From: Symbiodinium natans
Lineage: Eukaryota > Sar > Dinophyceae > Suessiales > Symbiodiniaceae
Assembly (NCBI GenBank): GCA_905221605.1
Contig: CAJNDS010002747.1
Span: forward strand, 202,179 to 266,178
Length of the DNA stretch: 64,000 nt
Reading direction: 5' to 3'
The translations under genes were made by a program, and so were the position numbers. Below are positions 52,085-62,900 of the stretch, piece by piece. The notes below the pieces were generated by a model. The model was given only the letters and a program-made list of their open reading frames with translations, was not told where the DNA came from and did not search any database. Numbering within the stretch: the stretch's first letter is position 1; every line of letters starts with the position of its first letter.

Positions 52085-52648
52085 ATGGCCTCAGAACAGA
52101 AAGAACTTCGAAAGGAGCTCCTGGCACACGCGGACGGAGGAAGCAAAGACCTCCAACTCAATGCGAAAGCAGTGCTTGCGGTGGCAGCGGACCTCCAAGC
52201 AGCAGCCCTCAAAGTGACGGAGCTGCAGACGGAGATTGGGCAGCTGAAGTCGCTGAACTCTATTGAGGAGAGCGTCTCGGAGTGCCGGCTGCGCCTCAAA
52301 GAAATGGCAGACCAGGATTGGACGCATGATGAGTTCTGCCGTGAAGCACTGAGAGACATTGGGGCCAATGCTAGGGCCATCCACGAGAACAGCGAGACCC
52401 TCCTTGACAGAGTGCCACGCCTCCACAACAGGGCGCCGCCGATCCCTACGAGTGCGGGGGGAGGTGGAAGTCGCCCCTCAACGGATGGAGGGAGTGGCAT
52501 GCCTCCTGTCATCAACCTCGTGGAGGCACTGGGAGGAGCGAGGCTGAGCCACCAACGAGGGAATGGCACGCCAATCCTGACGCTCCCCAACGGACAGCAG
52601 ATGACGGTGGAGCCGAATGAGCTCGTGGCAATGCTCTACAGGCCATGA
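52085..52648 (+). CDS. LINE ORF3, coiled-coil protein
   Basis: 187 codons from ATG 52085, 60 bp after ORF2 ends. It starts MASEQKELRKELLAHADGG. Residues about 20-110 are heptad-rich (QAAALKVTELQTEIGQLKSL, then ESVSECRLRLKEMADQDW). A Gly/Ser/Pro linker follows, then a C-terminal block PILTLPNGQQMTVEPNELVA. It could be an accessory oligomerising protein of the element. Extra ORFs downstream of ORF2 are unusual for LINEs. No homology recognised. Confidence 0.55.
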   Translation: MASEQKELRKELLAHADGGSKDLQLNAKAVLAVAADLQAAALKVTELQTEIGQLKSLNSIEESVSECRLRLKEMADQDWTHDEFCREALRDIGANARAIHENSETLLDRVPRLHNRAPPIPTSAGGGGSRPSTDGGSGMPPVINLVEALGGARLSHQRGNGTPILTLPNGQQMTVEPNELVAMLYRP

Positions 52649-53277
52649 CTTGGTCTGGCAAAGGCGCGACACATGAGGGGCAGAATTTCAAGAATTGGTA
52701 GAATTCGACGAATTTATGCACGCAAGCATGACACGGCCACAACAGATGCATGCCCTGAATTCTGTGCCTGGTTGAATTTGACATTTGCCGAATTTCGTGC
52801 ATGCTGCTGACAAGTACACTTTAGTTAGGAAACTTTTACCATGTGTATTCCTGCAGTTTGGGTTGTGGTTGTGTGTGAGTGAAAAAAATTGGTGCTCGAA
52901 TGCAAGAATTCACGCCTGTACATACCGGCACACATGCCCCCCCCCCGCTAACCCTGAATAACCCGGGTACTATGGGTCCCCACTGACATTTGAACATGGG
53001 TGCGTTCTGCGTGAAAGAATGTGATGCATGAGGACTAGCCTACTGCCTGTGTACACGTAGCCGTAAGTGCGCGTGCGTGCAGTGAGTCGACTAAGCATAG
53101 ATTAGCGCGTGCATGCCGGCCCCAAAAACTGGACGCACGAAGCTGTATGCGTGTAGGTGCCCAGGTTGTGATAGCGCTGAAGCCAAATGACAAAAAAGGC
53201 GAGGGAGGGAAGGAAGGGAGGGAGAGTAGGAGGCCCTGCTGTGAGTTGATACTTGCTCCATACTGAAGTGATGTCGA

Positions 53278-53820
53278 ATGAGGGCGATGTGGAAAACCCC
53301 CACCCCCCCCGAGCGGGTAGATTGCCCAAATCCCCTCAAGTGCGAAGCTCAGAGGGAAGGAGCCCAGAGACAGACTGGCCCGAGCCCTCAAGCTGAGTTC
53401 GACGCTGGTAACGCACAGAGCTCAGTTCTCACGCCACAGGAGCAGCACGACAGAGGCATATATACATATACTGTCACACGCTCCGCGTGCCCCCCCCCCA
53501 GCACTGGAATGATGTTCCGGCAGCTCTCCATGTACCAGCAACTACGCGCCCAATGCTTTGCCCCCCCCCTAACCAGCTGGGAAGATGCAGGTCGTTTAGC
53601 AAAAGAGATGCTGCATGCAGGACAACGCCAGATCTGGGCCCAACAGGAATGGAGGAAGTCCCTAAATGATCGCGAAATGGGGTTTGTCAACAAGCGGCAT
53701 GAACAACCAGGGGGACAGGGAGGGGGAAGGGCTGTTGGATGGATGTCGGATGATGATGACAGTGGCGATGAAGGCGGAAGAACCTTTGTGGTAGTGTTTC
53801 CTCCGACTCCTCCCCGCTGA
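53278..53820 (+). CDS. LINE ORF4, unknown protein
   Basis: 180 codons from ATG 53278. A second ATG pair at 53509 opens the better-looking part, MMFRQLSMYQQLRAQCFAPP. It continues TSWEDAGRLAKEMLHAGQRQ and WRKSLNDREMGFVNKRHEQP, then a Gly-rich linker and an acidic MSDDDDSGDEGG tail. Several C-runs interrupt the region. Whether it is translated is unknown, but its position and base style match the element. Confidence 0.4.
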   Translation: MRAMWKTPTPPERVDCPNPLKCEAQREGAQRQTGPSPQAEFDAGNAQSSVLTPQEQHDRGIYTYTVTRSACPPPSTGMMFRQLSMYQQLRAQCFAPPLTSWEDAGRLAKEMLHAGQRQIWAQQEWRKSLNDREMGFVNKRHEQPGGQGGGRAVGWMSDDDDSGDEGGRTFVVVFPPTPPR

Positions 53821-55010
53821 ACTCCTCTTGCTCCTCTCTCGTGTGCGTGTGTGCGTGTGTGCCCCCCCCCCCCCCCCTAACCGAAACCTGGTTAAAACAC
53901 TTCGATCACGTCAATCACTCTCATGCTAGTCCAACAACATGTATGGGGTGTATTCTAGTAAAACTGCCATGGTGGAAAGCCCTCGACGCAACACAAGACC
54001 CCCTGGAAGACGCGAGTGGAGCTATGGCCTACAGGGGGGGGCCACAGCGACCTCTAGAAAGAACTGGAGATCACTGCAAGCAGCCAGCAGCACACTGAAT
54101 TCACCCTGGACCCTGGGACTGGATGTGAAGAATTTGGCGTGATCCCTGGCGAACGGGATGCATGGAATTTATCTGCGTGACGAGGAGGGATATCTGGTTG
54201 CTTCCGATGGGAGGACTGCGACAGTGGCATCAGTCCTGCACGTTCCCTTTTGCATGGTGTGCTGAGATGCAGACGTGGTCACTGGTGAGATGGGCAAGAG
54301 GGAGAATGCATTGAAGGGCGAAGTGAGAATTCAGATCTGCAAGCAGTGCATGTGCATGACTGGAAGAGAGGATGATTCGATTCTGCATGATTGCCACGGC
54401 CTGCTGCGTGGAATTCACCTGAATACATGACAAGACAGCCTTTGGCGGCCTGCATGAGATGGACACGAGATGCAACAACAGGGGGGAGTTCCTTGAGGTT
54501 CGAGAATGGAGAGAGCAGCCGAATGAGAGAGATGAGGGGAAGGTGCAGATATGAGCTAGAGGGCAGTTTCACTTCATCTGTAACCTCGCAAAGCCGAGAA
54601 CAAACTTCTAAGCCTTGAATGACAAGCCATGAGGTAGAGTGACACTTATCTCCCGTCCCTTGTATTTCCTGGTGGGGGGATGGGTCTTACCTCTGTAGGG
54701 TTTTTGTTGAATAACAAGAGACGGCGAGTTGTACATAGTACACCTTAGTTCTTTCGAGGAGATGTGAGGGGCAACCGGGATCGCCTGTTTAATGGTTTGG
54801 GGGTGGGTCTTAGTATCTCGTGGTTTGTCCTTGTCGACCTCCATACGGGTCATTGCGGAAGTCCCTTACATAAGTGGTTTCACAGTGAAGGCGTATCGAG
54901 GTGGTCGGAGTGGTCTGTCGATGTATACTAATACCTGGCGTGTGCCTTTTCCTTGGACCTGATTGACCACTGGGTGCGCTGTTCTTCACGTGTTGCAGAG
55001 TAGTATAGTT
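53821..55010 (+). other. 3' region of the LINE
   Basis: It begins with GTGCGTGTGTGCGTGTGTG and a 16-C run, then sequence without a convincing ORF. A GTCCCTTGTATTTCCTGGTG stretch near 54655 and a GATGGGTCTTACCT/GGTGGGTCTTAGTAT pair are visible. There is no poly(A) or short tandem tail to mark the end. Confidence 0.5.
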
Positions 55011-55061
55011 GGATGAACGGACCCATGGACCTTGCCGGCCTTGTGCGAGAGTGAGCGACTA

Positions 55062-55311
55062 AACCCTAAACCCTAAACCCTAAACCGCAAAAACCCAGAA
55101 TTCTGTGGCAAAAGATGCCTTGCCTGGCTTGTCTGGGAGCGATCTCAGCCGAAGCCCTGAACCCGAAGTGGATTCGCCCCGGCTGTGCCGGAGAGAAACC
55201 TGCAGGAGTGGAAAAAGAAAAGCCTTAAACCCTAAACCCTAAACCCTAAACCCTAAACCCTAAACCCTAAACCCTAAACCCTAAACCCTAAACCCTAAAC
55301 CCTAAACCCTA
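55062..55311 (+). repeat. Two CCCTAAA arrays
   Basis: A short tract at 55062-55086 and a long one, about twelve perfect units, at 55226-55311. Between them is CCTTGCCTGGCTTGTCTGGGAG, a drifted version of the motif next to other telomeric tracts. Confidence 0.95.
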
Positions 55312-55315
55312 ATTA

Positions 55316-55425
55316 GTGTTGAGGCGCCGGGCCGCCTTGGACATGGAGAAGACCTTGCCCTCCTTCCTGGCCGAGTCGTGGAGCCGCCGCTGCTTCAACT
55401 GCCATTCGGCGGATGGCTCCGACAA
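55316..55425 (+). CDS. Exon-like island between telomeric repeats
   Basis: The frame reads LRRRAALDMEKTLPSFLAES and then WSRRCFNCHSADGSDKG, with a CxxC-H arrangement (CFNCH), and ends in a G-run. It is flanked directly by CCCTAAA on the left and GGGTTTAGG on the right. It is probably a gene relict or one exon of a gene whose introns carry telomere-like repeats. Confidence 0.3.
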
Positions 55426-55553
55426 AGGGGGGGGGGGGGTTGAGGGGAGTTTTGGGGGTTTAGGGGCTAGAGTTCAGGGGTTTAGGGTTTAGGGTTTAGG
55501 GGGTGAGGGGTTGGAGTTTAGGGCTTAGGGTAGTTAGGGCCGTGTTTTCTCGG

Positions 55554-55660
55554 GCTGGAAGCCGCTTTTCAGAAGCGCATGAGCCTTCCACGGGCGCCCG
55601 GATTTCGTCTAAGGCTTGGCGGCGCACCCCCTCCTCGAAGTGCTCCAGGCGTTTCCGCCA
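55554..55660 (-). CDS. Exon-like island, minus strand
   Basis: The minus-strand frame reads WRKRLEHFEEGVRRQALDEI, then RAPVEGSCASEKRLPAREN. Charged and helical, without repeats. Its neighbours are telomere-like tract and TA/CT microsatellites. No family recognised. Confidence 0.3.
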
Positions 55661-55696
55661 CAGTTAAGATTAACAGCTGTACTCTCTCCTTCTCAG

Positions 55697-55869
55697 TATA
55701 TATATATGTATAGAGAGATATAAGTATAGATATACACACACACCCACACCATTTCTACATATATATATATATATAATATGCATATACATATATATATATA
55801 CACTTTTTTTTATGTTGTTTATTCTCTCTCTCTCTCTCTCTGTCTCTCTGTCCCTCTCTCTCGCTCTCT

Positions 55870-55909
<40 letters not shown>

Positions 55910-55910
55910 C
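55697..55910. repeat. TA, CA and CT microsatellites
   Basis: A (TA)n/(CA)n mix at 55697-55800, then a T-run and a long (CT)n tract with CTGT variants to 55910. Confidence 0.9.
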
Positions 55911-56393
55911 TGTATTTCTGTTTTGCTTTCTCCCGGCCGGGGACTGACCCCGTCTCTTTGCCGTTCATGTGCATGTTTGATGGCACCTGCTGCTGCTGGA
56001 AGGTGTGGGGCTTGGGTCGTTAAAGAGGATTTGGTGGTGTCGGGCTTTCGAGCTAAGGATCTTCATTTGCCGGGATAAGAGCCGGGAGGGAGACTGCCTT
56101 GCCGTCCTTTCACAACTCGCTCTGCTTCTCGCCCCTGGCTTTGTTGGCCTCGTCATGTCTTTGCCCCCTCACGTTTGGAGTGCGAGTGGGCGAGCGAGAC
56201 ACTGACCAATAAGTGCGTGCGAGTGCTTGAGAAAGTGCATCCAACGCCCAGTCGCTAATGCTTCACGTTTCCACCGCTCCAACAAGCCATCCTGAAACAA
56301 GCCGAGAACCCGGAACGAGTTTTCGCAACGTCAACAAGGAGGAACCTTACTAGAATTTTAGTCTCAGCTTAACTACCTTATCTTTACTTCTCA

Positions 56394-56575
56394 TGGTATG
56401 GTATAGTAGAGAGTAGATAGTATAGCATAGAGTAGTATAGAGTAGTATAGAATAGTATAGAATAGTACATTAAAGTAGATAGTATAGCATAGAATAGCAT
56501 AGAATAGCATAGAATAGCATAGAATAGCATAGAATAGTATAGAAATAGTACAGTAAAGTAGAATAGTGTAGTCTA
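56394..56575 (+). repeat. TAGCATAGAA minisatellite
   Basis: About eighteen units of AGTATAGAAT/AGCATAGAAT of 10-11 bp. The minus-strand Tyr/Ile/Leu-rich frame is a by-product. Confidence 0.95.
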
Positions 56576-56695
56576 GTCCTGTATCATATCTTCCGCGGGC
56601 TCGAGGTCGACGTGCATCTCTCCGCGGCGACTCGGCACCTTCCTTATCCTGCCGGCAAGAAGCCCTCAAGCCCTCAAGCCCTCAACCGTAAACCC

Positions 56696-56777
56696 TAGGG
56701 TTTAGGGTTTAGGGTTTAGGGTTTAGGGTTTAGGGTTTAGGGTTTAGGGTTTAGGGTTTAGGGTTTAGGGTTTAGGG
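56696..56777 (-). repeat. Interstitial telomeric array (TTTAGGG)n
   Basis: About eleven perfect TTTAGGG units preceded by GTAAACCCTAGGGTTTAGGG, that is, a head-to-head junction of the two strands at 56690-56700. Confidence 0.95.
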
Positions 56778-58735
56778 TCCTAAACCGGAACAGCAATACA
56801 ACCATGATTTGGTGTTCTTCGTTGCTGTTTATGTGGGCCTTTTTCAGTTCCGCAGGCCAGGCGTGCCAAGATCAGCATGGATGGGCTCTTGGGCTCCCTG
56901 GCCTTCGCCGCCTTGCTCCCCGGCGAAGACGGCCCCTTACCCCCGCTTTGGCGCCCCAGATGGCAGTAAACCCAAAAGCCCCAAAAGCCCCAAAAGCCCT
57001 AAAAGCCCTAAAGGCACTAAAAGCACGAAGCCACGACTCCCACCGAAACCCTTGCCTGACTGCCTGTGAGGGCTGTTTCTGTGTCGCGCAGGTTCTTTTC
57101 CGTCGATGGCTCAGCAGTGGCGAGCCGCAACCCGTCCGACTGCGCCATTGAGCAGGGCTCTCTCACATGGTCTCGCAGCAGCAGCTATGCCGGTGTGAGG
57201 GCTCGCTAGTTACATCGAGTGACATAGAATTGCGGGACATTAAGGGTTTCGGTAAAAGATGGGCCCCTGTAGGTTTTGCAGCTCATCTAACTTTCAAGCC
57301 TTCCCAATACCCAAGTTTTGTGATTTCTTTGGGGCAGGATTGTGCTTGTTGCTTGGCTTGCTCCTGGCCCTGTTAGCTATGATGATGCTTGATCCAACTT
57401 CAGCTTGTCAGGCCGGTATCCATGCCGATAACCCGGACCAGGGGTGAGTGGGGTGTCCAACCCTAAACGCCCCAAACCTGAAGAGTGCGTTATGATGACA
57501 GGTATCTCTTCGCGTCAGTGCTTGCGATGCTGATGAACTCCGTTCCCTGCATCTTGGTGCATCGTTTGGCTCGCCGGGACTTCGTCCAACGAAGACAGCA
57601 CACCTGGTTGCAGTTGGAGTCCTCATGTGGAAGGGATGGGTCTCCCTCTTAACTTCTCCTGGCGGACTTGCAGTGGGGGCTGCGAAGGGGGGCACTGAAA
57701 GGCCCCTGCCTTGAAGTTTGGAGCTGCAACCGCAAACTCAAGAGCCCGAAGTTCTGCCGTTTGCCTGAGTTACCAAACGCCTCTTCAGGCTCCGTGGCAA
57801 GAACCTCGGGTGCTGGCGGCTACTCCCGGGCACACAACATTCTCGACTAGACTAGATGGGGGGGGCCCCGAGGAACTGGCGCTTGCAACTGGCCCGCCGG
57901 TGGCTTGGGAGTCTCTGCTTCTGGTCCTTCGGCTTGGGGCTCTCCACCCTGCACCTCCTGATCATCGCGGCCTTCTTGGCACCTCTCTGAGCATAGGAAA
58001 GGTAGGCAAGGAAGTCCTAGAGGCCGCGTGCGCGCATGAGGAGGCTTTATAGGGTTCAGAGTAGGGCATGGAGGGTGTTTCGGGCTTGTAGGCTGTGTTG
58101 CTTTGTAGGGCTTATGGGGTTCAGAGGCCCTTAAGTACAGCCTATAAGGTTCATAGTAGGGCATATAGGGTTTTTTCGGGCTTGTAGGGTATATTTGAGA
58201 GTTTTTTGGGATCTGCTTGAGGATCCCCCAACCAAAACCCAGTCCTTGAGGCGAATATGGGCGAGGAGCACCATTGGGTCTGGATGTTTTCGTTCACGGT
58301 CGTCATCTTTCGCAAGTTGGTGGCTGATTTGCAGAGATCCGGTAGGTCTATGTTCGGACTGCACCGAGCATTCTGCATGTTGAGTACAAGCTGTTAGACC
58401 AGACTGATGCCAATTCCTGTAAACCAAGTCCCACGGCACCTTTCTAGTCGAATGCTCGCAGAGCCGAAGGGCCACACTACCGAACCTAACATAACCTAAC
58501 TACTCGGCAGCATGTGATAGAGTTGGCACGTTTTCCGGTGCTTCGAAGATTCGGGCAGCATCGGGTGAGGTGATCGTCCCGTTGCTGGCCTGTGCGTTCA
58601 GCCTGGGCCCCGACCTACTCTGCGGCGGCTGCACGACCTCTTCGGCCCCGTCCTGAGCTTCTGAGGCTTTGCACCTATCGATCCCCAGCCCTATAGATCC
58701 CCAGCTCCCTATAAACCCTAAAGCCTAAACTATGA
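56778..58735. other. No gene recognised
   Basis: It contains a short Ser-Pro-Lys-encoding AAAAGCCCC repeat (56970-57025) and a GTTCAGAGTAGGGCATGGAG/GTTCATAGTAGGGCATATAG duplication (58055-58190). Open frames such as 56809-57069 and 57711-58052 have no protein-like continuity that I trust. Confidence 0.5.
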
Positions 58736-58828
58736 GCCCTAAACCCTAAACCCGACACGGCAGAGAGAGAGAGAGAGAAACCCTAAACCCAAGAAAAGCC
58801 CTAAGAATTTATCGCTGTTGGTTTTTTC

Positions 58829-58934
58829 CGGCCACCTTGACCTCACCGAGTCCACGGCGGCTCCAAAGAAGTTCGGCCTCGAGACTTCCGAGCCCCCTGA
58901 ACCCTCAGAAATGGCGGAGGCGAGGGAGCCGTGA
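58829..58934 (+). CDS. Exon-like island with stop
   Basis: The frame reads GHLDLTESTAAPKKFGLETS and then EPPEPSEMAEAREP before TGA. It is an acidic, Pro/Glu-rich tail, plausible as a terminal exon. It lies between telomere-like tracts and 110 bp upstream of the next gene's first visible exon. No family recognised. Confidence 0.3.
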
Positions 58935-59045
58935 AAAAGGTATATTGATTTAGGAGCTTATAGGGGGCTTTGAGGTGTATAGGCTTTTGTAGTCTAGCTT
59001 CGTAAAAGGGGGGAAGTTCTGCTCCGCTTCCTTACCCCGACCCAG

Positions 59046-59896
59046 GCAGGGAGCTGGCACGCGAAGGTGGCCGAGCTGGCCGGGCGCGGCATTCGCGTCC
59101 GGCAGCTCCTGGACTTCTACGCGCGCCTCGGGGAGGACGTGATGACACACTTCGACCCCGCGAAGTCCACCACGCACGACGTGGTGCGCCAGGCCATCAT
59201 CCCGCTGTCCATGGAGCTCAGGGACCTCCGCACGTTCCGCGTGACGCTGCACGAGGTCTTCGGGGTCGATGGCGGACCTTGCAAGATCACCGTGGGGGGC
59301 GGTGTGCCAAAGAGTCCAAAGCCCTGGAGTTCCGGCGATGGCATGCTGGCACCAGCCCAAAGCCTGCGCCTGGACCGGTTTAGATTCAGAACAGGCTCAG
59401 TAGAGACTCAGTTAAATCAATCCCAGAGATACCTGCCCCCAACTCCAGCCACCTTGAGCTAAGCCCTAAAACCCTAAAACCCTATATGTGCCCTCGTTGC
59501 GCGTAATCGACCCTCCCCCGCCCCCGGCATCCCCCCCAAACCCTGCCTGTTAACCCTAAAAACACCACGGGGGAGGACAGAGAAACCTCAGCCTAAACCC
59601 CACACCCCTAAACCCACCAATGAACGACAGGAGGGAGAAGGGTAAACCCGAAACCTTAGCCGCTTTAACCCTGAACCCTGAAGCGTAAACTCAGCCACAG
59701 GGGGGAGAGGGGAAACCGTAAACCTACCATTACCCCAAACCTTGAACCCTGATTAAACTCTAAACCCACAATGAACCAAAGGACCAGAGTGAAAATCCTG
59801 AACTCTACAGCCTAACCCTAAAGCCCTCCACAAACCCATGAACCACGGAGGGGGGGGATGGGACCCCAAAACCCACCATGAACCACAGGGCATGGG

Positions 59897-59927
<31 letters not shown>

Positions 59928-62900
59928 TATGCTGGCGCAGAAAAACCCTAAAACCCTAAAACCCTAAAACCCCAGGCACCTTGAAGCCGCCTTTCTCCAG
60001 CCACAGGCTCGTTGAAGAGGTCGGCCGGGAGGAGCATCTTCATCTCTGCCTTCTCCCGGGCAGCTTGCAGCTGGAGGAGCGCCAGGGTGTTTTTAAAGGG
60101 TTTATGTTGGGGGCTTATGGGGGTTAAGAGGGCTATTCAATGGGGTTTATAGGGTTTTTTAGGGCTTCTGAGGGTTCTGAGGGTTTGTAGGGTTTTTTTA
60201 GGGCTTTTAGGGAGCCAAGCTGCAGGCTAAGATCCACGGCTCGACTTTCTGGACCGGCTTTTGTGGCGAGGCTCGCCTGTTGGGACGCTGGCGTGCGTGT
60301 TTCCATCTCTTCTTCACTGGGGATGACGGGCCTTGCTTTTTGGACAGTAAGGGCTGCAAGGGATGAACTTTCTAGGGGAGGCCCAGAAGCGAGCTCAAGA
60401 ACAGTCCTGGACTTCAGAGCGCCGGAACTGGCCCGCTACCAGACGAAAGGTATGAGAACCAGCAAGTTTAAAGGTTCTAAAGCTTTAGAGTTCTGAGCTT
60501 GTCTTGACGAGAGTCCATGGAGCGCAAATTTTGTATCTGCTCCATGCAGGTGGCGGTCGGACCAGAGGGTACAAACCGTGCCGCCCTGCGACTCTCGATT
60601 CATCCCTGGGCAGAGGATGCGAGCTTCCCGGCACTTTGCACAACATGCTCCTCCCCCCCTGCTCGGCTCAGGCACCTCTTTGAATCACTGAACCCAAAAA
60701 GATCCCTAAGCCATGTTTTTGTATGGTCGCAGCCTTGCAAGAGAAAGTCTCTCTGGTGCACGTTTGGGTGCCTCTACATATCCGCTGTACTAGAATAGGA
60801 CCCCCAAAAAGACCCGGATGTAGAGCACCTGAGGCTTCTCTTCAGATGCAGAAGTCCTCGACATCGACATCGAGGAGCGTGCTGGGGTGGGCCGGGTTTT
60901 TTAGACGCCTCTGAGCTTTCAGCATCTGTAGGTTTCATCTGGTTTCCTTGCCCTGGAGGCTCACAGTTCTACAGACTTGAAGTCCTAGATTTCCTGGGTA
61001 CCCCCCCCCCCCTCCCCGGGCAAGACCTGTAAAGCCAAAGCCCTCAACCACGGTCCTTTAGAGGCGTCCCCGGCACGCTGCAACCAACGCCAGCACAAGG
61101 CTGGGCTGAGATGGCTTATGCTTATGGATGCTTCAGGATTGGTTCATGGGGTGTAGGTAGAGAAGAATCTGAAGACTTCTTCTGCGTCGTTTTTTTTTTT
61201 CAACTTTTTCTTAGAATACTCCGTAGCCAACAGATGAGCTCCGCCCGTCACGCAGCGCATGTCCGAGTTTTGAGCGCTTAAACTTATCAAGCACAGCTAG
61301 CTAAGCAACGGCAACAGAAGGTTCAGAAACCCCAAGCGTCCCCCGTGCCTTGCAAGGTTCTGTCGGCCTCGCGCGGGATCCTCGCCGACCCCCTCGAGTT
61401 GCCAATCGAGGCTCCCAAGAGTAAGCAGCAAGACTGTCCCCCAAACTCTCGGAGGTTTGGGATAAACGGTTTGTCTTGCAGTCTGCACGTCCAGTGTATC
61501 AAACGGGTTTGGGGGAGGTTGAATGTTTTTGTAGAAAGGGTGTAAGAAGGGAGCTCAACTGGAGCTCACTTTCCGAGCACTGGCAAAGAACGGCACCCGT
61601 CGCCGTCGGGTTTTCGAGCCTCGGAACGTTCCAGCTCAGGGGGGCCGGGCGCTCCGTTCGTGGGAATTCTTACAGCTCTTCAACCCTCAAGGGCTCCTTC
61701 TAACCCTAAAACCCGAGAATCCTAAACCCCTAAACCCCTAAACCCTAAACCCTAAACCCCCTTCTAGGATGGAGACCTGGCTGCGTAGAACCACACGTCT
61801 CGTGCATTCTTGCGTTCAATTTCTCTGGAGACTCCAAGTCGCAGGTCCACAGAAAAGGAAGCTGTGGAAGACCCTGTGCCTCACAATGACCCGCCCCCCC
61901 TAAACCCTAAACCCTGAACCCGGGCAACCCCTAAAACTGCTCCTAAGCTGCTAAGCTCCGAATTCATGTTGATCATACATACTTGTAAGATCGATTTGGA
62001 GACAGTAGCAGGGCCTGTACACGACCTCTCTCTCTCTCTCTTTCTATTTTCCCTCTTTCTTTCTCTTTCAGGTGGGGAGCCCCCTTGGGCCCAATCCAGG
62101 CGCCAGGGAGGAGGAGAGCTGTTTGACTGCTTTTGCGTTCTGTTTGAGGGGGGGTAAGCAAAGGAAACCTCTCATGAGGTGTTTTTCCAAAGTTTGCTTG
62201 GTGTACCTTCTGAGTGATGCTACAGCAAGAACATTTGGCGCACGATGCCCACTGAGCACCAAGCCATGTCGTTGGGAGCGTGCAAAAAGTCAGAATCTAG
62301 AGCCACACACACAAGGTTATCGGTTGAATCTCGCTCATGCCCATGGCAGCTTCTTGCGCATGAGCCCTTGCGCGCTGGTTGCCCGCATCTCCCCATCTGA
62401 AGCTATCAAGAATCCTAATACTATGGCATTGCGACGTAGCGCACCCAATGTCCCCGACAGCTCCGATAGGGCCCGTGGATTTCAGAGTTGGAAGTCTGGA
62501 CGCCAGGAGGACCTACTCACTGGGTTTTCTTATGCGACAGTCGTGAACAGCAACAAGCCGCTGCTGGCCGCAAAGATGGTCACGCACAACTGGGGCAACA
62601 GGCGGGTTGCTGGTAGGGAAACGTGTGATCTACGGATCACAGGCACAACAAAAAGCCCCGATGGTTCTGATGAGCTCTCTATTATGTGATGACCAAAGCG
62701 CTGCCTTCTTAGGGGTTAAAAAGGGGAATAAGAGTAAGGGTGCCTTCTAGGGGTCCCTTCCTAATACCCCTCAACACAAGGATCAGAAGCAGTCAAATCC
62801 AAAGTGGCCAGGTTCGTCTTCTTGTTGGCCGCCATTTTCTCCGATGCCCTCGGGCTGGACACATGCGAGCCCCTAAAAGGTTCAAAATTCAGTTGTGTGT

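Larger units (their letters stand above)
46632..55010 (+). mobile_element. LINE-type non-LTR retrotransposon with spliced-leader relicts
   Basis: The order is spliced-leader relicts, ORF1 (46825-47934, continuing in another frame to 48532), endonuclease/reverse transcriptase ORF2 (48533-52024), ORF3 (52085-52648), ORF4 (53278-53820) and a ~1.2-kb 3' region. There are no long terminal repeats. Runs of 6-16 C or G occur throughout, from the 5' end to about 54040, which argues that all four ORFs belong to one element. The 3' end is not fixed. It must lie before about 55010-55030, where a motif shared with other telomeric flanks begins. The long intact ORF2 suggests recent activity. Confidence 0.85.

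Noticed and set aside
56809-57069. Ser-Pro-Lys repeat protein (histone-H1-like tail)
   Set aside because: The SPK-like peptide comes from a short AAAAGCCCC tandem repeat. The rest of the frame is not protein-like and no start context was found.
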